From Armatimonadota bacterium (GTDB taxonomy: Bacteria > Armatimonadota > Fervidibacteria > Fervidibacterales > Thermosaccharophagaceae): a stretch of DNA of 58,548 nt. The stretch lies in NCBI GenBank assembly GCA_025062195.1, contig JANXAS010000020.1:1-58548 (forward strand), given 5' to 3'. A model generated the notes under the pieces. It was given only the letters and a program-made list of their open reading frames with translations, had not been told where the DNA came from and ran no database searches. Below are positions 33,267 to 43,084 of the stretch, piece by piece (position 1 is the first letter of the stretch; every line of letters starts with the position of its first letter). The position numbers and the translations under genes are program-made.

Positions 33267-34361
33267 TTAAAGCGAATTCAGCCTCCTGAGCCTGCGCCAA
33301 CGGCGCAATGCATCTTGAACAACCCAATCAACAAGCTGTGGGAATGACCAACCATAAGCCTCAGCTGCATGTGGCACAAGACTCGTTTCTGTCATTCCGG
33401 GAACAGCGTTCAATTCAAGAACGAATGGCTCACCATTCTCATCCACGATCATGTCCGTGCGAGTAAAGCCGCTGCAACCCAGCAGCCTGTGAACACTTAG
33501 CCCAAGTTCGCTGACCTTAGATTGAACATCCTTTGGAAGGCGTGGCGGAATTATATGGTCTGACATACCAACGGTGTATTTAGCCTCGTAATCGTAAAAC
33601 CCGGAGGATGCCTTTGGGACGATCTCAATCAGCGGCAGCGCAAACGCATCCTCACCTTCCCCTAACACAGGGCAGGTCACTTCAGTGCCATTTATCCAGC
33701 GCTCAATTATGCACCAGCTGCCGTAACTGAATGCCTCCTTCAAAGCCCCCTCAAGTTGCTCGCTTGATGTGACCTTTGAAACGCCGATGGTTGAGCCCTC
33801 GCAGGCTGGCTTGACAGCGCACGGAAACCCAAATGAACTTTCTATTCGCCTGATCACCTCCCTCATCCCAAACCTTTCAAGCTCAGACTCGCATAAGGAA
33901 AAATGCTGTGCAGTCGGCAAGCCAGCCGAAATGAGGAGTTGCTTTGTCAAGCGCTTATCCATAGCTATCATGCATGCTTTTGATGGCGGGGATGTGTGAG
34001 GTATTCCCAAGAATTCAAGATGGGCTTGTATTGTTCCATCCTCGCCATAGCCGCCATGCAGCGCTATGAATGCTACATCTGCACCAAAGCCGAATAGTCT
34101 ATCTGCCAGTTCACACGGTGTGCACACCTCAAGCATTACTGCAGTCCCATCTAACCGCCCCTTCAAAGACAAGTTGTGGATTTGCCCAACGCCGCTTCGC
34201 CTCCTTGAAGCTCCCTCCCAGCGCCATGAAACATCAATAGCAAGCACATCATAGCCAGCATCGCTCAGTGCCTTTGCCACGCCCCTGCCGGAACGCAGCG
34301 ATACTTCTCTCTCTGATGAATCACCACCCATAAGAACGCACACTTTAATGCCTCTTCTCAT
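33267..34361 (-). CDS. ddl: D-alanine--D-alanine ligase
   Basis: About 364 residues of an ATP-grasp ligase making D-Ala-D-Ala for peptidoglycan. Visible motifs: VLMGGDSSEREVSLRSG, HGGYGEDGTIQAHLEFLGIP in two parts, AMDKRLTKQLL, FPCAVKPACEGSTIGVSKV (K-P ATP loop) and the Mg site VLELNAVPGMTETSLVPHAA (N/E in ELN). The ATG at 34361 is preferred; the frame opens at a TTG 21 bases upstream. It sits between murB and ftsQ as in classical clusters. Confidence 0.93.
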   Translation of the reverse strand: MRRGIKVCVLMGGDSSEREVSLRSGRGVAKALSDAGYDVLAIDVSWRWEGASRRRSGVGQIHNLSLKGRLDGTAVMLEVCTPCELADRLFGFGADVAFIALHGGYGEDGTIQAHLEFLGIPHTSPPSKACMIAMDKRLTKQLLISAGLPTAQHFSLCESELERFGMREVIRRIESSFGFPCAVKPACEGSTIGVSKVTSSEQLEGALKEAFSYGSWCIIERWINGTEVTCPVLGEGEDAFALPLIEIVPKASSGFYDYEAKYTVGMSDHIIPPRLPKDVQSKVSELGLSVHRLLGCSGFTRTDMIVDENGEPFVLELNAVPGMTETSLVPHAAEAYGWSFPQLVDWVVQDALRRWRRLRRLNSL

Positions 34362-34408
34362 CACTGCTTCAGCCCCGTTCAAGACATGTAATTGCGAAGC
34401 GCTGGACT

Positions 34409-35362
34409 TTATTCCTCACCTATTATCTGAACTTCATATTCAAGCATTACTCCGAACCTCTCATAGACTGCTTTCCTAACAATCTCAATCAGCTCTATCA
34501 CTTCCCTCGCTGTTGCGCCACCGAGATTGATGATGAAGTTGGCATGGACTTCCGATACTTGCGCCCTGCCGCACCTGAAACCCTTTAACTTAGCCATGTC
34601 AATCAACTTTCCGGCGTGCTCGTTTGGTGGATTCTTGAAGATGCACCCGGCACTCGGCATATTTATGGGCTGTGTCCTGCGCCTATGCTCAAGCAGCTTT
34701 TCAACGCTCTTTCTTACGCGCCCGGGCGAGGAGGGCTTAAGCTCCAATGTTGCCGCAAGTATGAACTTGCCAAAATCCAACACATTGCTGTATCGGTAAC
34801 CAAACAAGATGGCTTTGCCATCAACCTCAATTTGTGTGCCGTCCTCGCCGAGCAAGTGCACAGAGAGCACTCTATCACCGATAAACTCAACCGCTGTGCC
34901 AGCATTGGACACAATTGCGCCGCCGACGGTCCCGGGAACTCCGACAACTGGCTCAAGCCCGCTCAGACCCATATCAGCTGCCATGTTGACAAGACGATAA
35001 AGCGATGCCCCACCGCCAGCTCTCACCACAGCGCCGTTAAAACTGACTTTGGTGAACTCTCCATTCAGCCGAACGACAATCCCCCTTATGCCGCCGTCAC
35101 GCACGATGATGTTGCTTCCACCACCCAAAACGAACAGCGGCAATCGGTGCTCCCTTGAGAAAGAGAGCAACCTGAGAAGTTCATCAAGTCTGTGTATGGT
35201 CACAAGTGCATCGGCAGGACCACCAACTTTTATAGTTGTGTGGAAAGCAATCGGCTCATCAAACAGCGGTTTGGTGAGAAGCAATTTTGTCAGCTGCATT
35301 TTCATTTCTTCGGTGAGCAAGCTGTTTGACTTCCTATTTTCTCCTTCGCTCATTTGTGTCAT
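34409..35362 (-). CDS. murB: UDP-N-acetylenolpyruvoylglucosamine reductase
   Basis: 317 residues of a FAD/NADPH enzyme making UDP-MurNAc. FAD-binding motifs are FVLGGGSNIIVRDGG and GLSGLEPVVGVPGTVGGAI. The catalytic region has GYRYSNVL, the proton-donor serine in PSAGCIFKNP and the C-terminal Glu in the VMLEYEVQIIGE segment. The short YRYS loop is type II-like. GTGAGGGAT precedes the ATG. It lies 139 bases after murC on the same strand. Confidence 0.93.
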   Translation of the reverse strand: MTQMSEGENRKSNSLLTEEMKMQLTKLLLTKPLFDEPIAFHTTIKVGGPADALVTIHRLDELLRLLSFSREHRLPLFVLGGGSNIIVRDGGIRGIVVRLNGEFTKVSFNGAVVRAGGGASLYRLVNMAADMGLSGLEPVVGVPGTVGGAIVSNAGTAVEFIGDRVLSVHLLGEDGTQIEVDGKAILFGYRYSNVLDFGKFILAATLELKPSSPGRVRKSVEKLLEHRRRTQPINMPSAGCIFKNPPNEHAGKLIDMAKLKGFRCGRAQVSEVHANFIINLGGATAREVIELIEIVRKAVYERFGVMLEYEVQIIGEE

Positions 35363-35500
35363 TCTCTATCCCTCACTTCTCCTTCACTCGCGCCTCCTCC
35401 GCCACGCTCCCACCTTGTTGCCAAGCAGCGCGAGGCTTCTAAGTCAAAAGGTGTAAATGGCTTGCCAAAGGGCGATTCACAATCTTAGCTTAATTTTAGC

Positions 35501-36880
35501 TTATGCCCCAACAAGTTTGTGAGCCACCTTGCAGATGTCGCCAGCGCCAAGCACAAGCACCACATCACCATCTTCGGCTTCGCCCTCTACCTGTTCAACG
35601 AGCGAGTCAAAGTCAATAACGAAACTCACATCAACCTGCGGGAGCGCATTCCTTATAGCCTCGTATATGAGTCTCCCTGAGACATCCTCAATTGGCTCTT
35701 CCCATGCGCTATAAATCTCTGTCACCCACACCTTTGAAGCGCCGCAAAAAGCCGGACCAAATTCCTCGTGCAGAGCGAGCGTGCGCGTGTAACGGTGCGG
35801 TTGGAATATGACAAGGCAACGCTTGCGACAAATTGAAAGCGCAGATTGAATTGCAGCGCGCACCTCAGATGGGTGATGCGCATAATCATCAATCAGCAGC
35901 ACATCTTTGCCGTGCATTTTCCCAACGAGCTCAAATCTCCTTTTTATGCCCTTAAACGAAGCCAGCCCATATGATATTGCTTCCGGTTTAACTCCAACAG
36001 CATGTGCAACCGCTGAGGCGGCGAGTGCATTGTAAGCCTGGAATTCACCCAAAACACTCAACTTTATTTGTGTGACGGCATTCCCACGGTGTAATAGGAG
36101 AAACGATGCGGCACCGTCAATTAGCTGCAAATCCGAAATGGTATATTCAGCCTCTCGGCTTTTGCCGAATGTGATAAAGCCCCTTTTCAGCCTGATGGCG
36201 AGCGCACTTGTGTTGGGGCAATCTATGCCCATAGCGACAACTCCATCTTCCGATGCCAGTCTTAGGAAATCGGCGAATGCCTCAATCAATGCCTCAAGGT
36301 TGGGATAATGATTTGCATGGTCAAGCTCAATGTTGGTGACGATGATATGCTTTGGTTTGAGCATGAGGAATGAGCCATCCGATTCATCGGCTTCGGCGAC
36401 AAGCCAACTGCTTTTTCCGATGCGGGCATTCGTCCCACTGGCGATAAGGTCTGCACCAATTATGACCGTTGGATCGAATCCACCCGCTTCAAGTATCGCG
36501 CCGAGCATCGCTGTGACTGAGCTTTTTCCGTGACTGCCTGCAACCGCTATCGCCTCTCTGCCATTCATAAGCCATCCGAGCATTCTCGCCCTATGCCACA
36601 CAGGGATGCAACGCCTGTGAGCCTCAAGAAGTTCCGGATTGTCGTTTTTTATAGCGCTGCTTACAACCACGATGCCAGCATCCCTAAGGTGGCTCAAATT
36701 ATGCCCCTTGTAGACTCGTATCCCATGCCTTGAGAGTTTCTCAATCGCCCCAGATGGCTCCGCATCGCAACCGGACACAGCAAAACCCATTTGGGCGAGG
36801 ACCTGCGCTATGGCACTCATGCCAGCGCCAGCAATCCCGATGAAATGGATTTGCGACCACGGCAGCATTGCATTGCTCAA
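35501..36880 (-). CDS. murC: UDP-N-acetylmuramate--L-alanine ligase
   Basis: About 459 residues. The N-terminal nucleotide fold IHFIGIAGAGMSAIAQVL is typical of MurC, the ATP loop is AGSHGKSSVTAML, followed by EADESDGSF, and the C-domain has LIDDYAHHPSEVRAAI and FQPHRYTRTLAL. It adds L-Ala to UDP-MurNAc. The start is probably the TTG at 36880 behind AGGGGTGATC; an ATG at 36868 is an alternative and the frame is open to 36910. With the TTG it begins 16 bases after the end of murG. Confidence 0.93.
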   Translation of the reverse strand: MSNAMLPWSQIHFIGIAGAGMSAIAQVLAQMGFAVSGCDAEPSGAIEKLSRHGIRVYKGHNLSHLRDAGIVVVSSAIKNDNPELLEAHRRCIPVWHRARMLGWLMNGREAIAVAGSHGKSSVTAMLGAILEAGGFDPTVIIGADLIASGTNARIGKSSWLVAEADESDGSFLMLKPKHIIVTNIELDHANHYPNLEALIEAFADFLRLASEDGVVAMGIDCPNTSALAIRLKRGFITFGKSREAEYTISDLQLIDGAASFLLLHRGNAVTQIKLSVLGEFQAYNALAASAVAHAVGVKPEAISYGLASFKGIKRRFELVGKMHGKDVLLIDDYAHHPSEVRAAIQSALSICRKRCLVIFQPHRYTRTLALHEEFGPAFCGASKVWVTEIYSAWEEPIEDVSGRLIYEAIRNALPQVDVSFVIDFDSLVEQVEGEAEDGDVVLVLGAGDICKVAHKLVGA

Positions 36881-36896
36881 TTGGATCACCCCTGAG

Positions 36897-38015
36897 CTAA
36901 AGTCGCGCAATGCCGAGTGCTATATTAGTCACCCTCTCAGCTGCATCCGGCATCGCAATTGATAATGCTGCCTCACGCATTTTGTTAAGCAGGTGCTTGC
37001 ACGCTATGAGTTGGCTCAAAAGTTGGTAAAGCAGCTCCCCGTCAAATTCGCCATCGGGAACAACGACCGCAGCGCCAGCCCTTTCAACCTCAAGCGCATT
37101 GTAGCGCTGATGGTCATCCATAGCGTATGGGTAAGGCACAAGTATGCTCGGCACGCCAGCGACAAGCAATTCCGCTATTGAGCTGGCACCAGCCCTTGAT
37201 ACCGCAATGTCACTTGCGTGTATGAGCACCGGCATATCGTCGCGATACGGTCTGACAAAATAGCGCTGTCTGAGCGCAGATGGAAGGTTGCGAAGAATCG
37301 CTTGCGCTTCATTCCAACCATGGATTCCGCAGATGTGGTGGATGATAAGCCTTGGCTCGCCCAAAAGTAACTTCTCAAGTGTCTCCCAAAGAGCCATGTT
37401 CAATCTCCTTGCGCCTTTGCTCCCGCCAAAAACGAGCAGCATGAGAATCTCATCACCCACAACGAGCAAATCCCGTGCTCTTTCCCTTGTTAGGGTTTTG
37501 AACTGGCGGCGCACCGGCATACCGGTATAGTTTACATTGTCTTTGAAGAAGCGCATGGCGCTCTTGAAAGCAACGCATATTGCATCTGCCCACTTGGCGA
37601 GTTTCCTATTTGCCCTGCCGGGAATGCTGTTTGGCTCAAGTATGACAACCGGGATATTGAGCGTGTGCGAAGCCCACACAACGGGAACGCTTGCATATCC
37701 ACCGATGCTCAATACAAGCACCGGCTTAAGCTTCTTGAGCAGCATTAGCGCCCTCAAAGATGACACCAACGCTGCTACAGCGGCGAGTGCTGATGCCGGG
37801 TTGAAAATAGCTTTTGGGAAGGGACGGGCTGACAGCAGGTGCAAATCATACCCAAGCTTTGGTATCAGCTCCTTTTCAAGCCCCAGCGATGTGCCAACGA
37901 ACACCACTTTTGCGCCCGCCAAACGCTGTCCCACCTCTTCTGCGACTGCTATGGCTGGATATATGTGCCCCCCTGTCCCGCCTGCCGCCATAACCATCGT
38001 TGGAGCGCTTTTCAT
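36897..38015 (-). CDS. murG: UDP-GlcNAc:lipid I transferase MurG
   Basis: About 372 residues of the peripheral membrane glycosyltransferase that makes lipid II. Motifs: MVMAAGGTGGHIYPAIAVAEE in two parts, the G-rich loop SIGGYASVP, LLVFGGSKGARRLN and the nucleotide-sugar site VSRAGASSIAELLVAGVPSI followed by VPYPYAMDDHQRYNA. The ATG at 38015 (MKSAPT) has GGAGGCGATG upstream. Its first 140 bases overlap the end of the ftsW frame, an unusually long overlap. Confidence 0.94.
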   Translation of the reverse strand: MKSAPTMVMAAGGTGGHIYPAIAVAEEVGQRLAGAKVVFVGTSLGLEKELIPKLGYDLHLLSARPFPKAIFNPASALAAVAALVSSLRALMLLKKLKPVLVLSIGGYASVPVVWASHTLNIPVVILEPNSIPGRANRKLAKWADAICVAFKSAMRFFKDNVNYTGMPVRRQFKTLTRERARDLLVVGDEILMLLVFGGSKGARRLNMALWETLEKLLLGEPRLIIHHICGIHGWNEAQAILRNLPSALRQRYFVRPYRDDMPVLIHASDIAVSRAGASSIAELLVAGVPSILVPYPYAMDDHQRYNALEVERAGAAVVVPDGEFDGELLYQLLSQLIACKHLLNKMREAALSIAMPDAAERVTNIALGIARL

Positions 38016-39213
38016 ACTGTGACATCGCCTCCGAGTATGAATCGCAGGCGTTTCTGTGCAGCGATGTGTTGAATAGCAGCCCGAAGCCAAGGAGCGTTGT
38101 TGCGAGCGAATTGCCACCGTAGCTTATCAACGGAAGCGGTATACCCGTAGTCGGTATCACGCCTATGTTTACGGCTATGCTGAAGGCTGCCTGTGCGGCA
38201 ATGAATGCAGTGATGCTTGAGGAGAGTGTGGCGCCAAATTGGCTTCTGCAATTCCTTGCAACTGCAAACCCGTAGCAAACTAACCACGCATAGAATAGGA
38301 CGACTGGGAGCGTGAATTTCAATCCGCCCTCCTCACCAATTGTTGAAAGGATGAAGTCCGTAGGTGCTGCCGGAAGGTAAAGCTGCTTTTCCTTGCCCTC
38401 GCAGAAGCCCCTGCCAAATATGCCTCCCCTGATGAATGCAGCGCGGGCGCGGAGTTGCTGATAATCTTCCCCCGTTGGATCCTCATGTGGATCAAAATGG
38501 GCGAGGAGGCGCTCCCACTGATATGACTTAATGCAGAACGGGCTTATAATCAACATCACCAAAAGCACAATTGCTGCGCAGCGAGCAAAATAACGCAGCG
38601 GCATGCCGCCAAACCAGCAGACCAATGCTGCGGATATCAAAATCATCAACGCCCCGCTCAAATGCGGCTGCGCCAAAACTAAACCCGTGCATAGCGCCGT
38701 GACGATGAGCATGGGCAATGCCATACCGACAAAACTTGTATCCCCTGAATGACGCCTTCTTGAAAGCAAATCAGCGCCGTAAAGGATGAGCGCTATCTTC
38801 GTCCATTCCGATGCCTGCAGTGTCAAAGGACCAATGCCTATCCAGCGCTTGACATCACCTTGCCCAAGAAAGGGTGTAAGGATGAGGGCAATTATGCAGC
38901 AAAGCATGAACCAAAATGAAAGTTTGCGCAGCGCAGTCGGCGGGCAGAACATAGCCGCAAACATAAGAATGCACCCGAAGATTGCGTAGCAAGCCTGCTT
39001 GGCAACATAGAAATAGCCAGCGCGCTCTTGCGCTACAGCTACTGGGTAGCTTGCGCTGTAAATTGAAAGGAGACCAAATGCCACCATCACCAGTAGGGAG
39101 CCGAACATGATGTTGTCGTGCGAACCCCAATTTACCACTTTTGGTCTCGGAGGCTTGTTTGTCCCTCTCTGCGCGCTGCTATTCACCCATACTTTCATAG
39201 CCGCTTCAGTCAT
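37876..39213 (-). CDS. ftsW: Lipid II flippase/polymerase FtsW
   Basis: 445 residues of the SEDS family, about ten membrane helices. Family features: FGLLSIYSAS, WIGIGPLTLQASEWTKIALI (in the KRWI...QPSE position), LVLAQPHLSG, and the end GVIPTTGIPLPLISYGGNSL. It polymerises septal peptidoglycan with FtsI. After the last helix it continues for about 50 hydrophilic Arg/Ser/Gly-rich residues that are encoded over the start of murG. Its start overlaps the end of murD by eight bases. Confidence 0.94.
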   Translation of the reverse strand: MTEAAMKVWVNSSAQRGTNKPPRPKVVNWGSHDNIMFGSLLVMVAFGLLSIYSASYPVAVAQERAGYFYVAKQACYAIFGCILMFAAMFCPPTALRKLSFWFMLCCIIALILTPFLGQGDVKRWIGIGPLTLQASEWTKIALILYGADLLSRRRHSGDTSFVGMALPMLIVTALCTGLVLAQPHLSGALMILISAALVCWFGGMPLRYFARCAAIVLLVMLIISPFCIKSYQWERLLAHFDPHEDPTGEDYQQLRARAAFIRGGIFGRGFCEGKEKQLYLPAAPTDFILSTIGEEGGLKFTLPVVLFYAWLVCYGFAVARNCRSQFGATLSSSITAFIAAQAAFSIAVNIGVIPTTGIPLPLISYGGNSLATTLLGFGLLFNTSLHRNACDSYSEAMSQYEKRSNDGYGGRRDRGAHISSHSSRRRGGTAFGGRKSGVRWHIAGA

Positions 39214-40642
39214 TCTTAATCACTCCGCTTAACCTTTTGACCGCTACCCTGAATTGCTCGCCTCGTTCGGCATAATTTTCAAACATATCCAAGCTCCTGC
39301 ACGCCGGTGACAGCAATACAACATCGCCCCTTGATGCCATATTGAAGGCGAGCGAGACAGCTTCCTCCAATCCGCCGGCGAGTTTGAAGGGCACATTGAG
39401 CCGCATTAAAAACTCCGCTATCTCCATCGCTGCAGAACCGATTAACACAGCTGTTTTGACCCTCCTCTTAACGGCGTCGGAGAGGATGCCGAAATCAAGC
39501 CCCTTGTTCTCGCCTCCGGCCACCCAGATTATCGGTGCGTCAATTGAGCGGAGCGCCTGCAACGCCGCATGAGGCGATGTCGCCGCTGAGTCATTGATGA
39601 ACTTTACGCCGTCAATCTCACCGACCACCTCAAGCCTGTGCGGAACGCCGGCAAATGAGGCTATCGCCCCCCTTATGCTATCTGGCGAAACACCCGATAG
39701 CAACGCTGCGGCTGAGGCAGCCATCACATTTAAGATGTTATGCTCACCGCAGACTTGCATGTCTTCCAGGGTGCATAATGTTGCGCCATCAATTCCCACT
39801 TCGGGTATGTCAGCCACAATCTTTTTTCCGACCAATCTAACATTAGCTGTGTTGTTGCCCAACCCGAATAGAACGCGCTTTGCGGCACCAACGTGCATCA
39901 CCTTGCGGACTCCATCGTCGTCAGAATTCAGCACCGCAAAATCGTCCTCATGCTGCATCCTGAGCAGCTTCGCTTTCGCCGAAATATACTCCTCTATATC
40001 CCTGTGCCAGTCAAGGTGATCGGCAGCTATGTTTGTTATAATGCCTATGTTTGGTCTGAAAGCCTCGCATGTCATTAACTGGAAGCTGCTCACTTCCATA
40101 ACGAGCCAGCTTGTCTCGTCAGCGATATCAACGCAGCTTATTGCCGGGGTCCCGATGTTGCCTACAAGGAATGCTTTCACACCGCTGGTTTCGAGCATGT
40201 GATGCACAAGAGTTGCTGTAGTCGTTTTACCGTTTGTTCCAGTGATAGCGATTATGCGCCCCTTGCACATGGCGTATGCAAGCTCAATCTCACCGGTCAC
40301 TTTTATGCCCCTGCTGCGAAGCCTTTCTATAAACGGTTTATCTGGGCGCACACTCGGGCTGAGCACAACCAGCTGGCAGCCGAACAATTCCTCAGCTTCA
40401 TCAGTTCCGCCAATTGCCGTTAGGCCGCGCACGGTTAGCTCTTTGATTTTCTTACAGGCTTTGAGTGCCCAAATCGGCTTTGAATCAATGGCGATGACTT
40501 CGGCACCCCAGTTTAGCAGCTTTTCCGAGAGGGTGCATCCTGTTTCACCAAGCCCTATGACTCCGACTTTCAAACCCTTAAACTCCCTCGGGTCTTTTGG
40601 AAGACCAATGCCGATCAAATTGCTCGCCCAGGCTGAAGACAT
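39206..40642 (-). CDS. murD: UDP-N-acetylmuramoylalanine--D-glutamate ligase
   Basis: About 478 residues. It has the N-terminal fold KVGVIGLGETGCTLSEKL, LSPSVRPDKPFI, the ATP loop AITGTNGKTTTATLV, then VMEVSSFQL, ITNIAADHLDWH, the carboxylated-lysine region, and C-terminal FINDSAATSPHAALQAL with LLSPACRSLDMFENYAERG in two parts. It adds D-Glu to UDP-MurNAc-L-Ala. The ATG at 40642 behind GAGGTGAAAG is preferred; the frame extends 123 bases further upstream into mraY. Confidence 0.94.
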   Translation of the reverse strand: MSSAWASNLIGIGLPKDPREFKGLKVGVIGLGETGCTLSEKLLNWGAEVIAIDSKPIWALKACKKIKELTVRGLTAIGGTDEAEELFGCQLVVLSPSVRPDKPFIERLRSRGIKVTGEIELAYAMCKGRIIAITGTNGKTTTATLVHHMLETSGVKAFLVGNIGTPAISCVDIADETSWLVMEVSSFQLMTCEAFRPNIGIITNIAADHLDWHRDIEEYISAKAKLLRMQHEDDFAVLNSDDDGVRKVMHVGAAKRVLFGLGNNTANVRLVGKKIVADIPEVGIDGATLCTLEDMQVCGEHNILNVMAASAAALLSGVSPDSIRGAIASFAGVPHRLEVVGEIDGVKFINDSAATSPHAALQALRSIDAPIIWVAGGENKGLDFGILSDAVKRRVKTAVLIGSAAMEIAEFLMRLNVPFKLAGGLEEAVSLAFNMASRGDVVLLSPACRSLDMFENYAERGEQFRVAVKRLSGVIKND

Positions 40643-40655
40643 GAAAGCTTTCACC

Positions 40656-41669
40656 TCAAACTCGGCTTGCAAGTGCCGCGATTGAAATGGCACACACCGC
40701 ACAAAATGCAGTGCACGCCCAGAAGGTGAGCACGATGCGCCACTCCGACCAACCCATTTGTTCAAATGAATGATGTATGGGCGTGATCGGGAAGACGCGC
40801 CTCTTTGTGGTCTTGTAGCTTATGACCTGAATGACCACGCTTAGCATCTCAATGAAGGGGACCAAGGCAATTAGCAGCCAGAGTAGCTCAAGCTTCATAA
40901 GCATTGAAGCAGCGCATATAAATGCCCCAAGTGAGAGTGAGCCAGTATCACCCATGAACACTTTTGCTGGATGTATATTGAAGGGCAAAAAGCCAAATAG
41001 GGCGCCGGCAAGCACAACACATGCAGCTGCAGCCGATATAGCGTATGGTTTGGTGCCGTTGAGAATGACCGATATGGCAGACAGCGTTAGAAGGGAGATG
41101 ATGCTAATGCCGCATGCCAACCCGTCAAGACCATCAGTCAGGTTCATGGCATTGCTGCTCGCCATAATTAGGAGAACGCCAAATGGGAGGTATAGCCACC
41201 CAAGTTCGCCTGCTCCAAAGGTTGTTGGCAACTCAAACTCATACATCAAAAGAGCGACGATGAGCAATCCGCACGCACCCTGCCAGAGAAGCTTATAGCG
41301 TGCCTTTATCCCGCGCCCCGTTATACCTTTGCACATATCATCAATGGCTCCAAGAAGGGCGAACAAAACCAGCACCAAAACGAGGAGCAAGATGGCATTT
41401 GACCGTGATGAATCATATCGCCTTATGATGATGGCGGTGGCTGTGCATGTCAGCGCTGCAGATATGACGAACGCAAGACCACCCATCGTCGGCGTGCCAA
41501 CTTTCCCGCGATGCCTCTCTGGGACATCCTCCCTTACATCCCTGCGCCATGGGAGAGTTTTTGCAATTTTGATCCAAACAGCGCACAGGCATGCCGATAG
41601 CGCTATCGTTGGGATAAGCATATATGCGGACAAATTCAGCATCGGATGAAAAGCACCAGTGTGCATCAT
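40656..41669 (-). CDS. mraY: Phospho-MurNAc-pentapeptide transferase
   Basis: 337 residues, ten membrane helices. MraY links the muropeptide to undecaprenyl phosphate (lipid I). Motifs: RHRGKVGTPTMGG (cytoplasmic loop 1, after DVPE), GAIDDMCKG with the Asp pair, NAMNLTDGLDGLA, HPAKVFMGDTGSLSLG and the final ITPIHHSFEQMGWSE. GGGTGAGC precedes two adjacent ATG codons. It overlaps murF by four bases, implying translational coupling. Confidence 0.95.
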   Translation of the reverse strand: MMHTGAFHPMLNLSAYMLIPTIALSACLCAVWIKIAKTLPWRRDVREDVPERHRGKVGTPTMGGLAFVISAALTCTATAIIIRRYDSSRSNAILLLVLVLVLFALLGAIDDMCKGITGRGIKARYKLLWQGACGLLIVALLMYEFELPTTFGAGELGWLYLPFGVLLIMASSNAMNLTDGLDGLACGISIISLLTLSAISVILNGTKPYAISAAAACVVLAGALFGFLPFNIHPAKVFMGDTGSLSLGAFICAASMLMKLELLWLLIALVPFIEMLSVVIQVISYKTTKRRVFPITPIHHSFEQMGWSEWRIVLTFWACTAFCAVCAISIAALASRV

Positions 41670-43084
41670 TGCTCACCCAAAAGCATATTAACCACCCTGT
41701 CAAGCTCAACCGCCCTTGAAGCCTTCACAAGAACAACATCTCCAGATTTGAGCAGCCTAAAAAGAGCATTTACAGCTTCATCAACATCGCTTACGGCTAT
41801 CACTTCCATATGCCGCTTAAGTTGTGAATCTTTTAGGCGGCTGATTGCGCCCTCTGCTATTGGTGCCGCTCCGCCGCCAACGACAACCACTACATCAACA
41901 TCGTAATCAACCAACTCCCAACCGAGCTTGAAATGCTCCTCATAGGATGCCTCACCGAGTTCCCTCATTTCACCGAGCACCGCTATCCGCCTATTTGCAT
42001 CGCTGCGCAGACGGAGCGCTTGCAATGCTGCCCTCATTGACTCGGGATTGGCGTTGTATGCGTCATTGATGATCACTACGCCGTTGGAACGCTGACGGGG
42101 TTGCATCCTCATTTTCGGCGGCTCAAAGGATTCAAGCGCCCTCACATCCTCCTCGTCAATTTCCCCCTTTACGGAATGAACAGCAAGCATTGCAGCCAAC
42201 GCGTTGCTTACATTGTGTATTCCGAGCATCGGCAATCGGACTGCAAACTTGCGCCCAAACACACTCGCATCAAAAGCCACTCCAAGCAGCTCACAGCGCA
42301 CATCACTCGCAAATGCATGACAGCGCTCATCGCGCATTGAAAACGAGAGCACCGTAGCACTTGTTCTTCTCTTCATGCGCTCAAATGTTGGGTCATCGGC
42401 ATTGAGGATTGCATAGCCATCCTCGCCAACAGCCTCAATTAACTCACCCTTAGCCCTCTCTATCGCTTCCTGTGAGCCGAATATTCCAAGGTGTGCCTTG
42501 CCAACATTTGTGATGATGCCAATGTGAGGCTTTGCAATTCGGCAAAGGTAGGCTATGTCGCCCTCATGTCTTGCGGCATACTCAAGCACAACGATTTGAT
42601 GCTCCGGGGCAAGCTGGAACAATGTGAGCGGTATGCCAACCTCGTTGTTATAACTTTCGGGGGATGTGAGCACATTGAAACTGGAAGACAACATTGCGCT
42701 TACCATCAGCTTCGTGGTCGTCTTGCCACAGCTGCCTGTGACAGCCACAACCTTTGGTTTTGACATCTCGGCAACATGCTCAAAGTATGAATGGGCGATT
42801 GAACCAAGCGCTTTAAGTGTGTCCTCAACGAGGATGACATTCACATCGGCATCCTTTGGGATAGCATCAATCTGTTGGACTATGACGGTCTTTGCGCCCC
42901 TTAGTATTGCATCGGCAACAAATTGATGTCCGTCAAACCGTTCGCCCCTCAATGCAACGAAAGCACACCCTTCGCGAGCGCTCCGGCTATCGGTGACTAT
43001 CTCAGTTATCGTCTTCCATTCCGCCGTTTTAATAAGCCTGCCGGAGCACCACTGCGCCAACTGCGAAATTGTTACCTTCAACAT
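41666..43084 (-). CDS. murF: UDP-MurNAc-tripeptide--D-Ala-D-Ala ligase
   Basis: 472 residues. The N-terminal domain has FVALRGERFDGHQFVADA, the ATP loop is VTGSCGKTTTKLM, then YNNEVGIPLTLFQL, the central ITNVGKAHLGIFGS (MurF-specific) and ILNADDP, and C-terminal IINDAYNANPESMRAAL. It adds the dipeptide made by Ddl. It overlaps murE by seven bases upstream and mraY by four downstream, so translation of the three is tightly linked. Confidence 0.95.
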   Translation of the reverse strand: MLKVTISQLAQWCSGRLIKTAEWKTITEIVTDSRSAREGCAFVALRGERFDGHQFVADAILRGAKTVIVQQIDAIPKDADVNVILVEDTLKALGSIAHSYFEHVAEMSKPKVVAVTGSCGKTTTKLMVSAMLSSSFNVLTSPESYNNEVGIPLTLFQLAPEHQIVVLEYAARHEGDIAYLCRIAKPHIGIITNVGKAHLGIFGSQEAIERAKGELIEAVGEDGYAILNADDPTFERMKRRTSATVLSFSMRDERCHAFASDVRCELLGVAFDASVFGRKFAVRLPMLGIHNVSNALAAMLAVHSVKGEIDEEDVRALESFEPPKMRMQPRQRSNGVVIINDAYNANPESMRAALQALRLRSDANRRIAVLGEMRELGEASYEEHFKLGWELVDYDVDVVVVVGGGAAPIAEGAISRLKDSQLKRHMEVIAVSDVDEAVNALFRLLKSGDVVLVKASRAVELDRVVNMLLGEQ

